Shown here piece by piece: positions 34,007-41,280 of a stretch of DNA of 56,007 bases (position 1 is the first letter of the stretch; each line of letters starts with the position of its first letter). A program made the translations under genes and the position numbers. This DNA comes from Hylemonella gracilis ATCC 19624. GTDB taxonomy: Bacteria; Pseudomonadota; Gammaproteobacteria; Burkholderiales; Burkholderiaceae_C. The stretch spans positions 1 to 56,007 of the forward strand of contig NZ_AEGR01000039.1 of assembly GCF_000211835.1 (NCBI RefSeq), in the 5' to 3' direction. Under the pieces are notes generated by a model. It did not search any database and had not been told where the DNA came from. It saw only the letters and a program-made list of their open reading frames with translations.

Positions 34007-34621
34007 TTATTGTGCGGTGGCTGCGGTGGCTGCGGTGGCTGCGGTGGCAGTCTTCAGGGCACCCAGCGCCAGGTTCAGTTCCAGCACGTTGACGCGCGGC
34101 TGACCGAAGAGGCCGAGCTGCGGGCCTTCAACCTGGTTCGCCACCAGGGCCTCAAGCTGCGCGGGACTCAAGCCCCGCGCCCGCGCGACCCGAGCGATCT
34201 GGATGCGTGCGCCCTCCGGGCTGATGTGCGGGTCGACGCCGCCGCCGGACTGGGTGAGCAATTCACCCGGCACGGCCTCGGGCGCGATGCCTTCGCGCGC
34301 GGCCACGGCGGCGCGGGTCTGCTCGATGCGCTGGCGCAAATCGGGATTGCTGCGCGCCTGGTTGCTGCCGGCCAGCGCCATCAGGTCGTAGTTGGCCGCC
34401 GAGGGACGGGGCTGAAAGTAGCGTGCGTCGGCGAAGGGCTGCGCGACCAGGGCGGAGCCGATGACGTTTCCGTCGCGTTCGATCAGGCTGCCGGTGGCCG
34501 TCCGCGGAAACAGCAGACCGCCCAGGCCCGTCGCGGCCAGCGCATAGAGCAGGCCGAACAGCAGCAACGAGACCAGGGCCAGGCCCAGTGAAGCCCGCAG
34601 GGAAGAAGACGTGGTGTTCAT
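34007..34621 (-). CDS. kdpC: potassium-transporting ATPase subunit KdpC
   Basis: A 204-residue protein with one N-terminal membrane helix (LGLALVSLLLFGLLYALAATG) and the periplasmic KdpC domain. Conserved stretches include YFQPRPSAANYD, AGSNQARSNPDL, LLTQSGGGVDPHISPEGA and VNVLELNLAL. KdpC stabilises the KdpFABC complex and affects ATP affinity. The C-terminal ATAATAATAQ tail is encoded by four copies of a 9-bp unit and is not part of the conserved domain. Confidence 0.96.
   Translation of the reverse strand: MNTTSSSLRASLGLALVSLLLFGLLYALAATGLGGLLFPRTATGSLIERDGNVIGSALVAQPFADARYFQPRPSAANYDLMALAGSNQARSNPDLRQRIEQTRAAVAAREGIAPEAVPGELLTQSGGGVDPHISPEGARIQIARVARARGLSPAQLEALVANQVEGPQLGLFGQPRVNVLELNLALGALKTATAATAATAATAQ
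34013..34048. repeat. 9-bp tandem repeat in the 3' end of kdpC
   Basis: TGCGGTGGC is present in four perfect copies (34013-34048). Being a multiple of three, it adds Ala-Thr-Ala units to the protein without a frameshift. Confidence 0.95.
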
Positions 34622-34665
34622 GATGAGACCTCGTGATGTTTGGAGGAGGCTGAAAGCTTCGACCG

Positions 34666-36738
34666 TCAGACACCGACCGTCGCGGCCAGCAGCATGTCGA
34701 TCAGCTTGATCGCCGGGAAGGGCAGGATCACGCCGCCCAGTCCGTAGACCAGCATGTTCCTGCGCAGCAGCGCGGTGGCGCCCATGGGGCGGAAGCGCAC
34801 GCCGCGCAGCGCCAGCGGAATCAGCAGCGGAATGATGAGGGCGTTGAAGATCAGCGCCGCGATCACCGCGTTGGCCGGGCTGGACAGCTGCATCACGTTA
34901 AGCGCCGCCATGGAGGGAATCGCGCCCGCGAACAGGGCCGGCAGAATCGCGAAGTACTTCGACACGTCATTGGCCAGCGAGAAGGTGGTGAGCGCGCCGC
35001 GCGTGATGAGCTGCTGCTTGCCCACTTCCACCACCTGCAGCAGCTTGGCGGGGTCCGAGTCCAGATCGACCATGTTGCCCGCCTCCTTGGCCGCCTGCGT
35101 GCCGGAGTTCATCGCCAAGCCCACGTCGGCCTGCGCGAGGGCAGGCGCGTCGTTGCTGCCGTCACCCACCATCGCGACCAGGCGGCCGCCGGCTTGTTCG
35201 GCGCGGATGCGCGCCAGCTTGTCCTCGGGCCGGGCCTCGGCGATGTAGTCGTCCACCCCGGCCTCGGCGGCGATGGCGGCGGCGGTCAGGGGGTTGTCGC
35301 CAGTGATCATCACCGTGCGGATGCCCATGGCGCGCAGTTGGGCGAACTTTTCCTTGATGCCGTGCTTGACCACGTCGGCCAGTTCCACCACGCCCAGCAC
35401 GTGACGGCCGTCGGCGATGACCAGGGGCGTGGCCCCCTTGCGCGCGACCTGCTCGACGCGCACCTGCAACTCCACCGGCACGTTACCGCCCGCCTCTTGC
35501 ACGCGGCGCACGATGGCATCCATGGCGCCCTTGCGGATCGAGCGGCCGTCGGGCAAGTCCACGCCCGACATGCGGGTGGCGGCGCTGAAGGCGATGAAAC
35601 GCGCGCCCACCGGCTCTTCCAGCGGCGCAAGCGTACCTTCGCGGTTGACGCGACGCGCCAGCTTGACGATGGACTTGCCCTCCGGCGTCGGGTCGGCCAG
35701 CGAGGCCAGCAAGGCGGCTTCGCGCAGCGTGGACAGATCCACGCCGGCCAGCGCATGCAGCACCGTGGCCTGGCGGTCACCGTGGGTGATGGTGCCGGTC
35801 TTGTCCAGCAGCAGCACATCCACATCGCCCGCCGCTTCCACCGCCTTGCCGGACTTGGCCAGCACGTTCGCCGCCAGCGCGCGGTTCATGCCCGCGATGC
35901 CGATGGCGGGCAGCAGGCCGCCGATGGTGGTCGGGATCAGGCACACCAGCAGCGCGACCAGCAACAGCGGATCGAGCGTGATACCGACGAAGGACGCGAT
36001 GAAGGGCAGGCTCACGACCACGATCAGGAAGGTCGCGGTCATGGTGAGCAGCAGCAGGCCGAGCGCCACTTCGTTCGGCGTCTTTTGCCGGTTCGCGCCT
36101 TCGACCAGGGCGATCATGCGGTCGAGGAAGCTGTGGCCCGGCAAGGCCGTGATGCGCACCACGATTTCGTCGGACAGCACCTTGGTGCCGCCGATCACGC
36201 CGGAGCGGTCGGTGCCCGCCTCGCGCAGCACGGGCGCCGATTCGCCCGTCACCGCCGATTCATTGAGGGTGGCCAGGCCGTGCACGATCTCGCCATCGAC
36301 GGGAACCATCTCACCCGCGGAGACGACGACCAGATCGTTGGTCACCAGCTCGGCCGCCGGAATGTTCTGCGCGCCGCTGATCGCGTCCGCACGGTCCACA
36401 CGTCGCGCCACCAACCCCTGGCGCACGCGGCGCAGCGAGGCGGCTTGGCCGCGCCCACGCGCCTCGGCCACGGCCTCGGCGAAATTGGCGAACAGCACGG
36501 TGACCAGAAGCAGCGCCGTCACGGCCCAGCCCATGCCGTCGGGCGTCGCCCCCAGCAGGGTCAGCACGGCGCACCAGAGCGTGCCGAACCAGACCACGGC
36601 CATCACCGGGTTCTTGAAGGCGTGTTGCGGGGCGAGCTTGAAGAAGGAAGCCCGCAGCGCGGCCTTGAACCCGGCGGCATCCAGCAGCACGGCTTGGCGG
36701 CCCGAGGCGACCTGGGGCAAAGTTGTCTTGACGTTCAT
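34666..36738 (-). CDS. kdpB: potassium-transporting P-type ATPase subunit KdpB
   Basis: This 690-residue catalytic subunit hydrolyses ATP to drive potassium import. Key motifs: the TGES actuator loop (NESAVTGESAPVLREAG), phosphorylation site D312 in LLLDKTGTITHGD, nucleotide-domain KGAMDAIVR and hinge GDGSNDAPALAQADVGLAMNSGTQAAKEA. ATG at 36738 (MNVKTTLPQ) has GGAG before it; another at 36765 is possible. It lies 32 bp after kdpA. Confidence 0.98.
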   Translation of the reverse strand: MNVKTTLPQVASGRQAVLLDAAGFKAALRASFFKLAPQHAFKNPVMAVVWFGTLWCAVLTLLGATPDGMGWAVTALLLVTVLFANFAEAVAEARGRGQAASLRRVRQGLVARRVDRADAISGAQNIPAAELVTNDLVVVSAGEMVPVDGEIVHGLATLNESAVTGESAPVLREAGTDRSGVIGGTKVLSDEIVVRITALPGHSFLDRMIALVEGANRQKTPNEVALGLLLLTMTATFLIVVVSLPFIASFVGITLDPLLLVALLVCLIPTTIGGLLPAIGIAGMNRALAANVLAKSGKAVEAAGDVDVLLLDKTGTITHGDRQATVLHALAGVDLSTLREAALLASLADPTPEGKSIVKLARRVNREGTLAPLEEPVGARFIAFSAATRMSGVDLPDGRSIRKGAMDAIVRRVQEAGGNVPVELQVRVEQVARKGATPLVIADGRHVLGVVELADVVKHGIKEKFAQLRAMGIRTVMITGDNPLTAAAIAAEAGVDDYIAEARPEDKLARIRAEQAGGRLVAMVGDGSNDAPALAQADVGLAMNSGTQAAKEAGNMVDLDSDPAKLLQVVEVGKQQLITRGALTTFSLANDVSKYFAILPALFAGAIPSMAALNVMQLSSPANAVIAALIFNALIIPLLIPLALRGVRFRPMGATALLRRNMLVYGLGGVILPFPAIKLIDMLLAATVGV

Positions 36739-36770
36739 GATGAAGTTCTCCGGCTTGCGTTCCATGCCGT

Positions 36771-38498
36771 TCACCGCGCGAGCATCGAGAGATGCTCGGC
36801 GACGGGCCCCAGCACCAGCACGGGCATGAACTGGAGCAGGGTGAGGATCACGATCACCGCGATCAGGGTCAGGGCGAAGGTGGGCGTCTCGACCTGCAAG
36901 GTGCCTGCACTTTCCGGCGCGAGGCGCTTGCGCCCCAGGGACGCGGCGATCACCAACGGCAGGATCAACGCCGGGTAACGGCCCAGGGCCAGCACGACGG
37001 CGCAGCTCAGGTTCCACCAAGAGGTGGCATCACCCAGCCCTTCGAAGCCGGAGCCGTTGTTGGCAAAGGCCGAGGTGTACTCGTACAGCACCTGGCTGAT
37101 GCCGTGGAAGGCCGGGTTGGAGTTGCCGGTGAGCGACGGCAGCGCCAGCGTGAGGGCGGTGAAGCCCAGCACCACCAGCGGCTGCAGCAGCACCAGCACG
37201 GCGAGCAGCTTCACTTCCGGCGCTTCGATCTTGCGGCCGAACAATTCCGGCGTGCGCCCGGTCATCAGGCCAGCGAGGAAGACGCTCAGCAGCAGATAGA
37301 CCAGGAACTGCTGCAGGCCACAACCGATACCGCCCCAGATGGCGTTGACCAGCATATTGCCCAGCGTGACCAGACCGGTCAGCGGCGCCAGCGAATCGTG
37401 CATGGCGTTGACCGAGCCATTGCTGGTCTGGGTGGTCAGCGCGGCCCAGAGGGCCGACGCATCAGCGCCGAGGCGAACTTCCTTGCCTTCCATCAGCGCC
37501 GCGTCCGCGGCGGAGGACGAGTGGCCTTCGGACCACAGCGCCAGGCCCGTGGAGGCCAGCGACATGAGCAACATGCTGCCCAGCACCAGGGCGGTGAACT
37601 TCTTGCGTCCGCTGAAGGCCCCGACCATGAAAGCCACCGACACCGGCAAGAGGATGATGGCCAGCATCTGCAGCAGGTTGGACAAGGGCGTCGGGTTCTC
37701 CAGCGGCACCGCGCTGTTCGGGCCGTACCAGCCGCCGCCGTTGGTGCCCAGCTGCTTGGCCGCAACCATGGGCGCGACCGGGCCCAACGGAATCTTCTGT
37801 TCCTTCAGGGTCACGCTGGCATCCAGCGGCGTCGCCACCGGTCCGCCGGCCAACGTGGACGGCACGCCTTGCCAGGTCAGCAGCAGCGAGAGCAACAGAC
37901 ACAGCGGCAGGAATACACGCACCGTGGGACGGATCACGTCAGCCCAGTAGTTCCCCAAATCCAGGGCACCCGATTCCGGCTGGCCCGTGTTCGCTGTATT
38001 CGCTGGGTTCACCACCTGCGCCTTGCGACCACCGAAGAGACCGCGCAGCGTGGCCACCACCAGGGCCAGGCCCATCATGGGCGTGATCACCTGCAGGCCA
38101 ACGATGCCCGTCATCTGCGCCAAATAGGACAACTGCGCCTGACCCGAATAATGCTGCTGGTTGGTGTTGGTCAGGAAAGAGACCGCGGTGTGCAGCGCCA
38201 GATCCCAGCGCATATTGGGCGCATCGTTCGGGTTCAGCGGCAGCCAGGCCTGGGTCATGAAGATGCCCATGGCCAGCAGGCCGAGCACGAGGTTGCTGAG
38301 CAGGAAGACGCCGGCATAGGCCTTCCAGCCCATGCCCTGCGCGGGGTCCACGCCCAGCAGGCGGTAGAGGGGGCGTTCCACCCAACCGAAGAGCCGGTCA
38401 CCGCGCATGGGTTCGCCGCGCATCACGGCGGCGAGATAACGTCCCAGCGGCCAGCCCAGCACGAGGGCCAGCCCCAAGACCGTGACGAATTCGATCAT
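36771..38498 (-). CDS. kdpA: potassium-transporting ATPase subunit KdpA
   Basis: A 575-residue channel-like subunit that selects potassium. It has the pore-loop signatures SFLTNTNQQHYSGQ near residue 115 and GTNGGGWYGPNSAVPLENPTP near 230, with about ten transmembrane helices. AGGAGT precedes the ATG at 38498. No kdpF-like short gene could be identified in front. It begins the kdpABCDE operon; a candidate KdpE site lies about 110 bp upstream. Confidence 0.98.
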   Translation of the reverse strand: MIEFVTVLGLALVLGWPLGRYLAAVMRGEPMRGDRLFGWVERPLYRLLGVDPAQGMGWKAYAGVFLLSNLVLGLLAMGIFMTQAWLPLNPNDAPNMRWDLALHTAVSFLTNTNQQHYSGQAQLSYLAQMTGIVGLQVITPMMGLALVVATLRGLFGGRKAQVVNPANTANTGQPESGALDLGNYWADVIRPTVRVFLPLCLLLSLLLTWQGVPSTLAGGPVATPLDASVTLKEQKIPLGPVAPMVAAKQLGTNGGGWYGPNSAVPLENPTPLSNLLQMLAIILLPVSVAFMVGAFSGRKKFTALVLGSMLLMSLASTGLALWSEGHSSSAADAALMEGKEVRLGADASALWAALTTQTSNGSVNAMHDSLAPLTGLVTLGNMLVNAIWGGIGCGLQQFLVYLLLSVFLAGLMTGRTPELFGRKIEAPEVKLLAVLVLLQPLVVLGFTALTLALPSLTGNSNPAFHGISQVLYEYTSAFANNGSGFEGLGDATSWWNLSCAVVLALGRYPALILPLVIAASLGRKRLAPESAGTLQVETPTFALTLIAVIVILTLLQFMPVLVLGPVAEHLSMLAR

Positions 38499-38531
38499 GA
38501 AAGAACTCCTGCACTTGCATTCAGCGACGGC

Positions 38532-38547
38532 CACCGAGACCTCGGTG
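38532..38547. promoter_or_regulatory. palindrome in the kdpA leader
   Basis: CACCGAG-AC-CTCGGTG is a perfect inverted repeat 34-49 bp before kdpA. It could be an mRNA hairpin or an operator; function not known. Confidence 0.4.
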
Positions 38548-38609
38548 ACCTTGGTGAAAATTCTCGGAGCGAGCCCCGTAAAGTCGCCAGCCCCCTGCAC
38601 CGGTTGACC

Positions 38610-38629
38610 CGTAAATTCGGCGTAAATTC
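38610..38629 (-). promoter_or_regulatory. candidate KdpE box upstream of kdpA
   Basis: On the minus strand GAATTTACG occurs twice with an 11-bp period (one helical turn), the head-to-tail spacing bound by OmpR/PhoB-family regulators such as KdpE. It is AT-rich within GC-rich DNA and lies about 110 bp before the kdpA start. Confidence 0.6.
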
Positions 38630-38763
38630 AGGTGCGTCGCGCCCGCCGCGCGCGACGCGGGTCTCAGCCCAGTGGCAGGCTCTTGGCAGGGTCTTCGCAG
38701 GCACTTCAATGCCACCGAAAGCGGTGGCGCGTCGCACCGGCCTCGATCTGCGACACTCGGCCC

Positions 38764-39636
38764 ATGACCCTCACCTGGCCCATCGCCGCCGCCGTGCTGT
38801 TCGGCGCGCTACTGCACGCGAGTTGGAACGCGCTGGTCAAATCCAGCCAGGACAAGACGCTGGACACGGCACTGATCCACCTGCTCGGCTCCCTGGTCAC
38901 CCTGCCCCTGCTGCTGTGGCTGGGGCCGCCCCCCCTCTCGGCTTGGCCCTACATCGGCGCGTCGGTGCTGATCCACATCGGCTACTACATCGCGCTGGCG
39001 CGGGCCTACCACCATGGCGACCTGGGCCTGGCCTACCCCTTGATGCGCGGTACCGCGCCGCTGCTGGTCGCGCTGAGTTCGGCACTGTTCGTGGGTGAGC
39101 ACCTCTCACCGCTGGGCTGGGTCGGCGTGCTGGGGGTGTGCTGCGGTGTGCTGGCCTTGGGGCTGTCACGCCACGCGCTGGATTCGCCCAAGGCCGTGGG
39201 CTTCGCGCTGGCCAACGCGGTGATCATCGCCATCTACACCCTGGTGGACGCGCTGGGCGCGCGCACGGCAGGCCAGGACACGGACGGCCTGGGCACGCTG
39301 CGCTACGTGGTGATGCTGTTCGCCTTCGACGGCTGGCCCTTCGCCTTGCTGGTGCTGGCCCGGCGCGGCAAGTCAGCGTGGCCAAGCACGGTGGCCTACG
39401 CCCGCCATCGCTGGCCGGTCGCGCTCGGCGGCGCACTCGCTTCGCTCGGTTCCTACGGCATCGCGCTCTGGGCCATGACGCGCGCGCCCGTGGCCACCGT
39501 GGCCGCGCTGCGCGAGACCTCGGTGCTGTTCGCCGCCATCATCGGCGCCTGGCTGCTGCGCGAGCGCTTCACGCCGCGCCGCGCCATGGGCACGGCCGTG
39601 ATCGTCGCGGGGGTGATGGCGCTGCGGCTGGGCTAG
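38764..39636 (+). CDS. EamA-family (DMT) transporter
   Basis: A 290-residue protein with ten predicted transmembrane helices in two EamA repeats: AAAVLFGALLHASWNALVKSS opens the first and VGFALANAVIIAIYTLVDALGA the second. Both have the helix-4 pattern (YYIALARAYHHGDLGLAYPLMRGTAPLLVALSS; WAMTRAPVATVAALRETSVLFAAIIGAWLLRERF). The substrate is unknown; members export amino acids or metabolites. ATG at 38764 chosen because the upstream in-frame region is Arg-rich non-membrane sequence. Divergent from kdpA. Confidence 0.88.
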   Translation: MTLTWPIAAAVLFGALLHASWNALVKSSQDKTLDTALIHLLGSLVTLPLLLWLGPPPLSAWPYIGASVLIHIGYYIALARAYHHGDLGLAYPLMRGTAPLLVALSSALFVGEHLSPLGWVGVLGVCCGVLALGLSRHALDSPKAVGFALANAVIIAIYTLVDALGARTAGQDTDGLGTLRYVVMLFAFDGWPFALLVLARRGKSAWPSTVAYARHRWPVALGGALASLGSYGIALWAMTRAPVATVAALRETSVLFAAIIGAWLLRERFTPRRAMGTAVIVAGVMALRLG

Positions 39637-39675
39637 GGCCTGTTCAGACTAATTTCCCGAGATGCGTTGCAGATC

Positions 39676-39719
39676 AAAAAAAGAAGCCCGCACGCGCCTG
39701 CCTGGGCCGCGTGCGGGCT
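39676..39719 (-). terminator. intrinsic terminator after the DUF4198 gene
   Basis: The 12-bp stem AGCCCGCACGCG (39685-39696) / CGCGTGCGGGCT (39708-39719), read on the minus strand, is followed by TCTTTTTTT. It lies about 57 bp after the DUF4198 stop. Confidence 0.88.
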
Positions 39720-39775
39720 GTGTGCCAGCTGCTTGCTGACTGCTTGCTGGCTATGGGTCTGATCTCTGACCCTGT

Positions 39776-40597
39776 TTACGGCGCCAGGACCCGGAAGGTC
39801 AAGGTGTAGTTGTAGCCGTACATCGGCGCGGCGGCGCCCTTGGGTGCCGCGCCACGGTAACGCACCAAGGCCAGGTAAACACCGGGTTGGCTCAAGGGGT
39901 AGGCCACGCGGCCCTGCGCATCGGTCTTGACACTGGCGCTGGTGTGCTCGCTGCCCAGGTCCATGGGGGAGCGATAGATGTCCACCGTCTGCCCCGCCAG
40001 CGGCTTGCCATCGAACAGCACGGTGAACTCGAACTTCTCGCCCGCGACCAGGTCGTTCGGATGGGTGACCGGCGCGATCTCCAGGCCCTGCTGGGTCGGC
40101 TCCAAGGCGCGCTTGTTCGGCGCGCCAGCGGTCACATAGGCCTCGGAAATCGAATGCGACTGGTAGTGGGACAACAGCTTGACGCCGGGCGGAGGCGTCT
40201 TGTTCCCGTCGCGCGCGATCTCCACCTTGCCGTCCTGCTCCCAGCTGCGGAAGATCGAACCCAGGCGCACGCCCGTGCTCAAACGGTAGGTGCCCTTGGC
40301 GCCGGGCAATTTCTGCTCGGCCACGGTGCGTGACTTGAACTGATGCACTTCACCGAAAGGCAGCACGCTGCCGTCGGGTGTGGTGATGGCAAAGCGCGTG
40401 TCGCCAAAGTTCACTTCGGACAGGAAGAATTTTTCAGCGTACCCCGCGTCCACGCTGACGATGGCGTCGGGCGCCACGTCGAAGCTCATGGGCAGCAGAT
40501 AGGGGGTGTGGGCCTGGGCTACGCCCGCGAGCATCAGGGCGGTACCGGCCACGGCACGCGAGGCGCGGCCGGAAAGAACGTGAAGCAAACGACTCAT
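39776..40597 (-). CDS. DUF4198-domain periplasmic protein
   Basis: A 273-residue secreted protein (signal ending VAQA, then HTPYLLPMSFDVAPDAIVSVDAGY). The C-terminal half is the DUF4198 beta-sandwich: GEKFEFTVLFDGKPLAGQTVDIYRS, TDAQGRVAYPLSQPGVYLALVRY and YGYNYTLTFRVL. Such proteins are found beside metal uptake genes and TonB-dependent receptors; the biochemical role is unknown. It is 2 bp from the EF-hand gene, so co-transcribed, and that pair is divergent from a TonB-dependent receptor behind a Fur-like box. Confidence 0.85.
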   Translation of the reverse strand: MSRLLHVLSGRASRAVAGTALMLAGVAQAHTPYLLPMSFDVAPDAIVSVDAGYAEKFFLSEVNFGDTRFAITTPDGSVLPFGEVHQFKSRTVAEQKLPGAKGTYRLSTGVRLGSIFRSWEQDGKVEIARDGNKTPPPGVKLLSHYQSHSISEAYVTAGAPNKRALEPTQQGLEIAPVTHPNDLVAGEKFEFTVLFDGKPLAGQTVDIYRSPMDLGSEHTSASVKTDAQGRVAYPLSQPGVYLALVRYRGAAPKGAAAPMYGYNYTLTFRVLAP

Positions 40598-40599
40598 GA

Positions 40600-41106
40600 T
40601 CAGTTGGCTTCCTTCTTCATGTTGTCGGCGGCGTTGACGACACCATCCAGGTTCACGTCACCGGTCTTGAAGGTGCGCTCGGCAACGTCGTTTTCCTCGT
40701 CCATGCTCAGGCGGCCGTCCTTGTTTTTGTCCAGGATGTTGAAGCGCACATGGGCCTGCTTCATCATCTGCTGGTAGCCATCGTCCACCGCGCGGCCCTG
40801 CGCGGCGTACTGCTGCTTCAGGCGCGCCTCGAACTCGGCCACGTACTCGGCTTCGCTGAGCGCGCCGTCCTTGTTGGTATCGGCTGCCACGTAGCGCTCC
40901 TTGCGCAGCGCGTCGTACTCCGCGCGCGTGACCACGCCGTCACGGTTAACGTCGTAACTGCCCATGAAGGCAGCGTGGCCGTGGCCGCCGGCGGGGTTGA
41001 CGGGGCCGAGTGCTTTGTCGGCCGCGGGTTGGGAAGAAGCACAAGCGGTGAGCAAGACGGTCACGCCGACGGCAAACCCCAGGAGGGCCGGATTTTTTTG
41101 TTTCAT
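40600..41106 (-). CDS. EF-hand lipoprotein with four calcium-type loops
   Basis: A 168-residue protein. The lipobox LLTAC (C22) predicts a membrane-anchored lipoprotein. Four canonical 12-residue EF-hand loops are visible: DVNRDGVVTRAE (52-63), DTNKDGALSEAE (76-87), DKNKDGRLSMDE (126-137) and DVNLDGVVNAAD (150-161). A His-rich stretch GGHGHAAF precedes loop 1. It should bind calcium or another divalent metal at the cell envelope. It heads an operon with the DUF4198 gene and is divergent from the receptor gene. Confidence 0.92.
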   Translation of the reverse strand: MKQKNPALLGFAVGVTVLLTACASSQPAADKALGPVNPAGGHGHAAFMGSYDVNRDGVVTRAEYDALRKERYVAADTNKDGALSEAEYVAEFEARLKQQYAAQGRAVDDGYQQMMKQAHVRFNILDKNKDGRLSMDEENDVAERTFKTGDVNLDGVVNAADNMKKEAN

Positions 41107-41171
41107 GAAAACCTCAAGGATGGATGGGTGAGGGGGTGGGAATCAGAGAAGTGGGCTATTTTTGCACAAAT

Positions 41172-41197
41172 ATTATTGCGAATCATTCTCATTATTA
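41172..41197. promoter_or_regulatory. Fur-like box in the divergent gap
   Basis: On the minus strand AATGAGAATGATTCGCAAT (41175-41193) closely resembles the Fur operator (repeats of NAT(A/T)AT, typical AATGAGAATGATTCTCATT). It is embedded in an AT-rich island between the EF-hand lipoprotein gene and the TonB-dependent receptor gene, so it could control both by iron. Confidence 0.75.
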
Positions 41198-41280
41198 ATA
41201 TACTTTGCAAAGATTTGCCGTGCATCGCAGGCCAGCAAGTCAGTCCATCCCTCTTTCCTTCACTGTCTACAAGAAAGTCC

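Noticed and set aside
30262-34092. Very long open frame (about 1,276 codons) on the plus strand
   Set aside because: It is antisense to kdpE, kdpD and part of kdpC, all of which have clear motifs. Its translation is rich in Arg, Gln, Gly and His without any domain, the usual mirror of high-GC coding DNA.
38499-38600. A kdpF gene in front of kdpA
   Set aside because: No short hydrophobic peptide with a ribosome site was found before kdpA.
35194-39098. Long plus-strand open frames opposite kdpB and kdpA
   Set aside because: Mirror frames of the kdp genes; no recognisable protein.
39750-39775. GGGTCTGATCTCTGACCC as a second terminator or operator
   Set aside because: Only a 5-bp stem without T-run, next to a much better terminator; probably chance.
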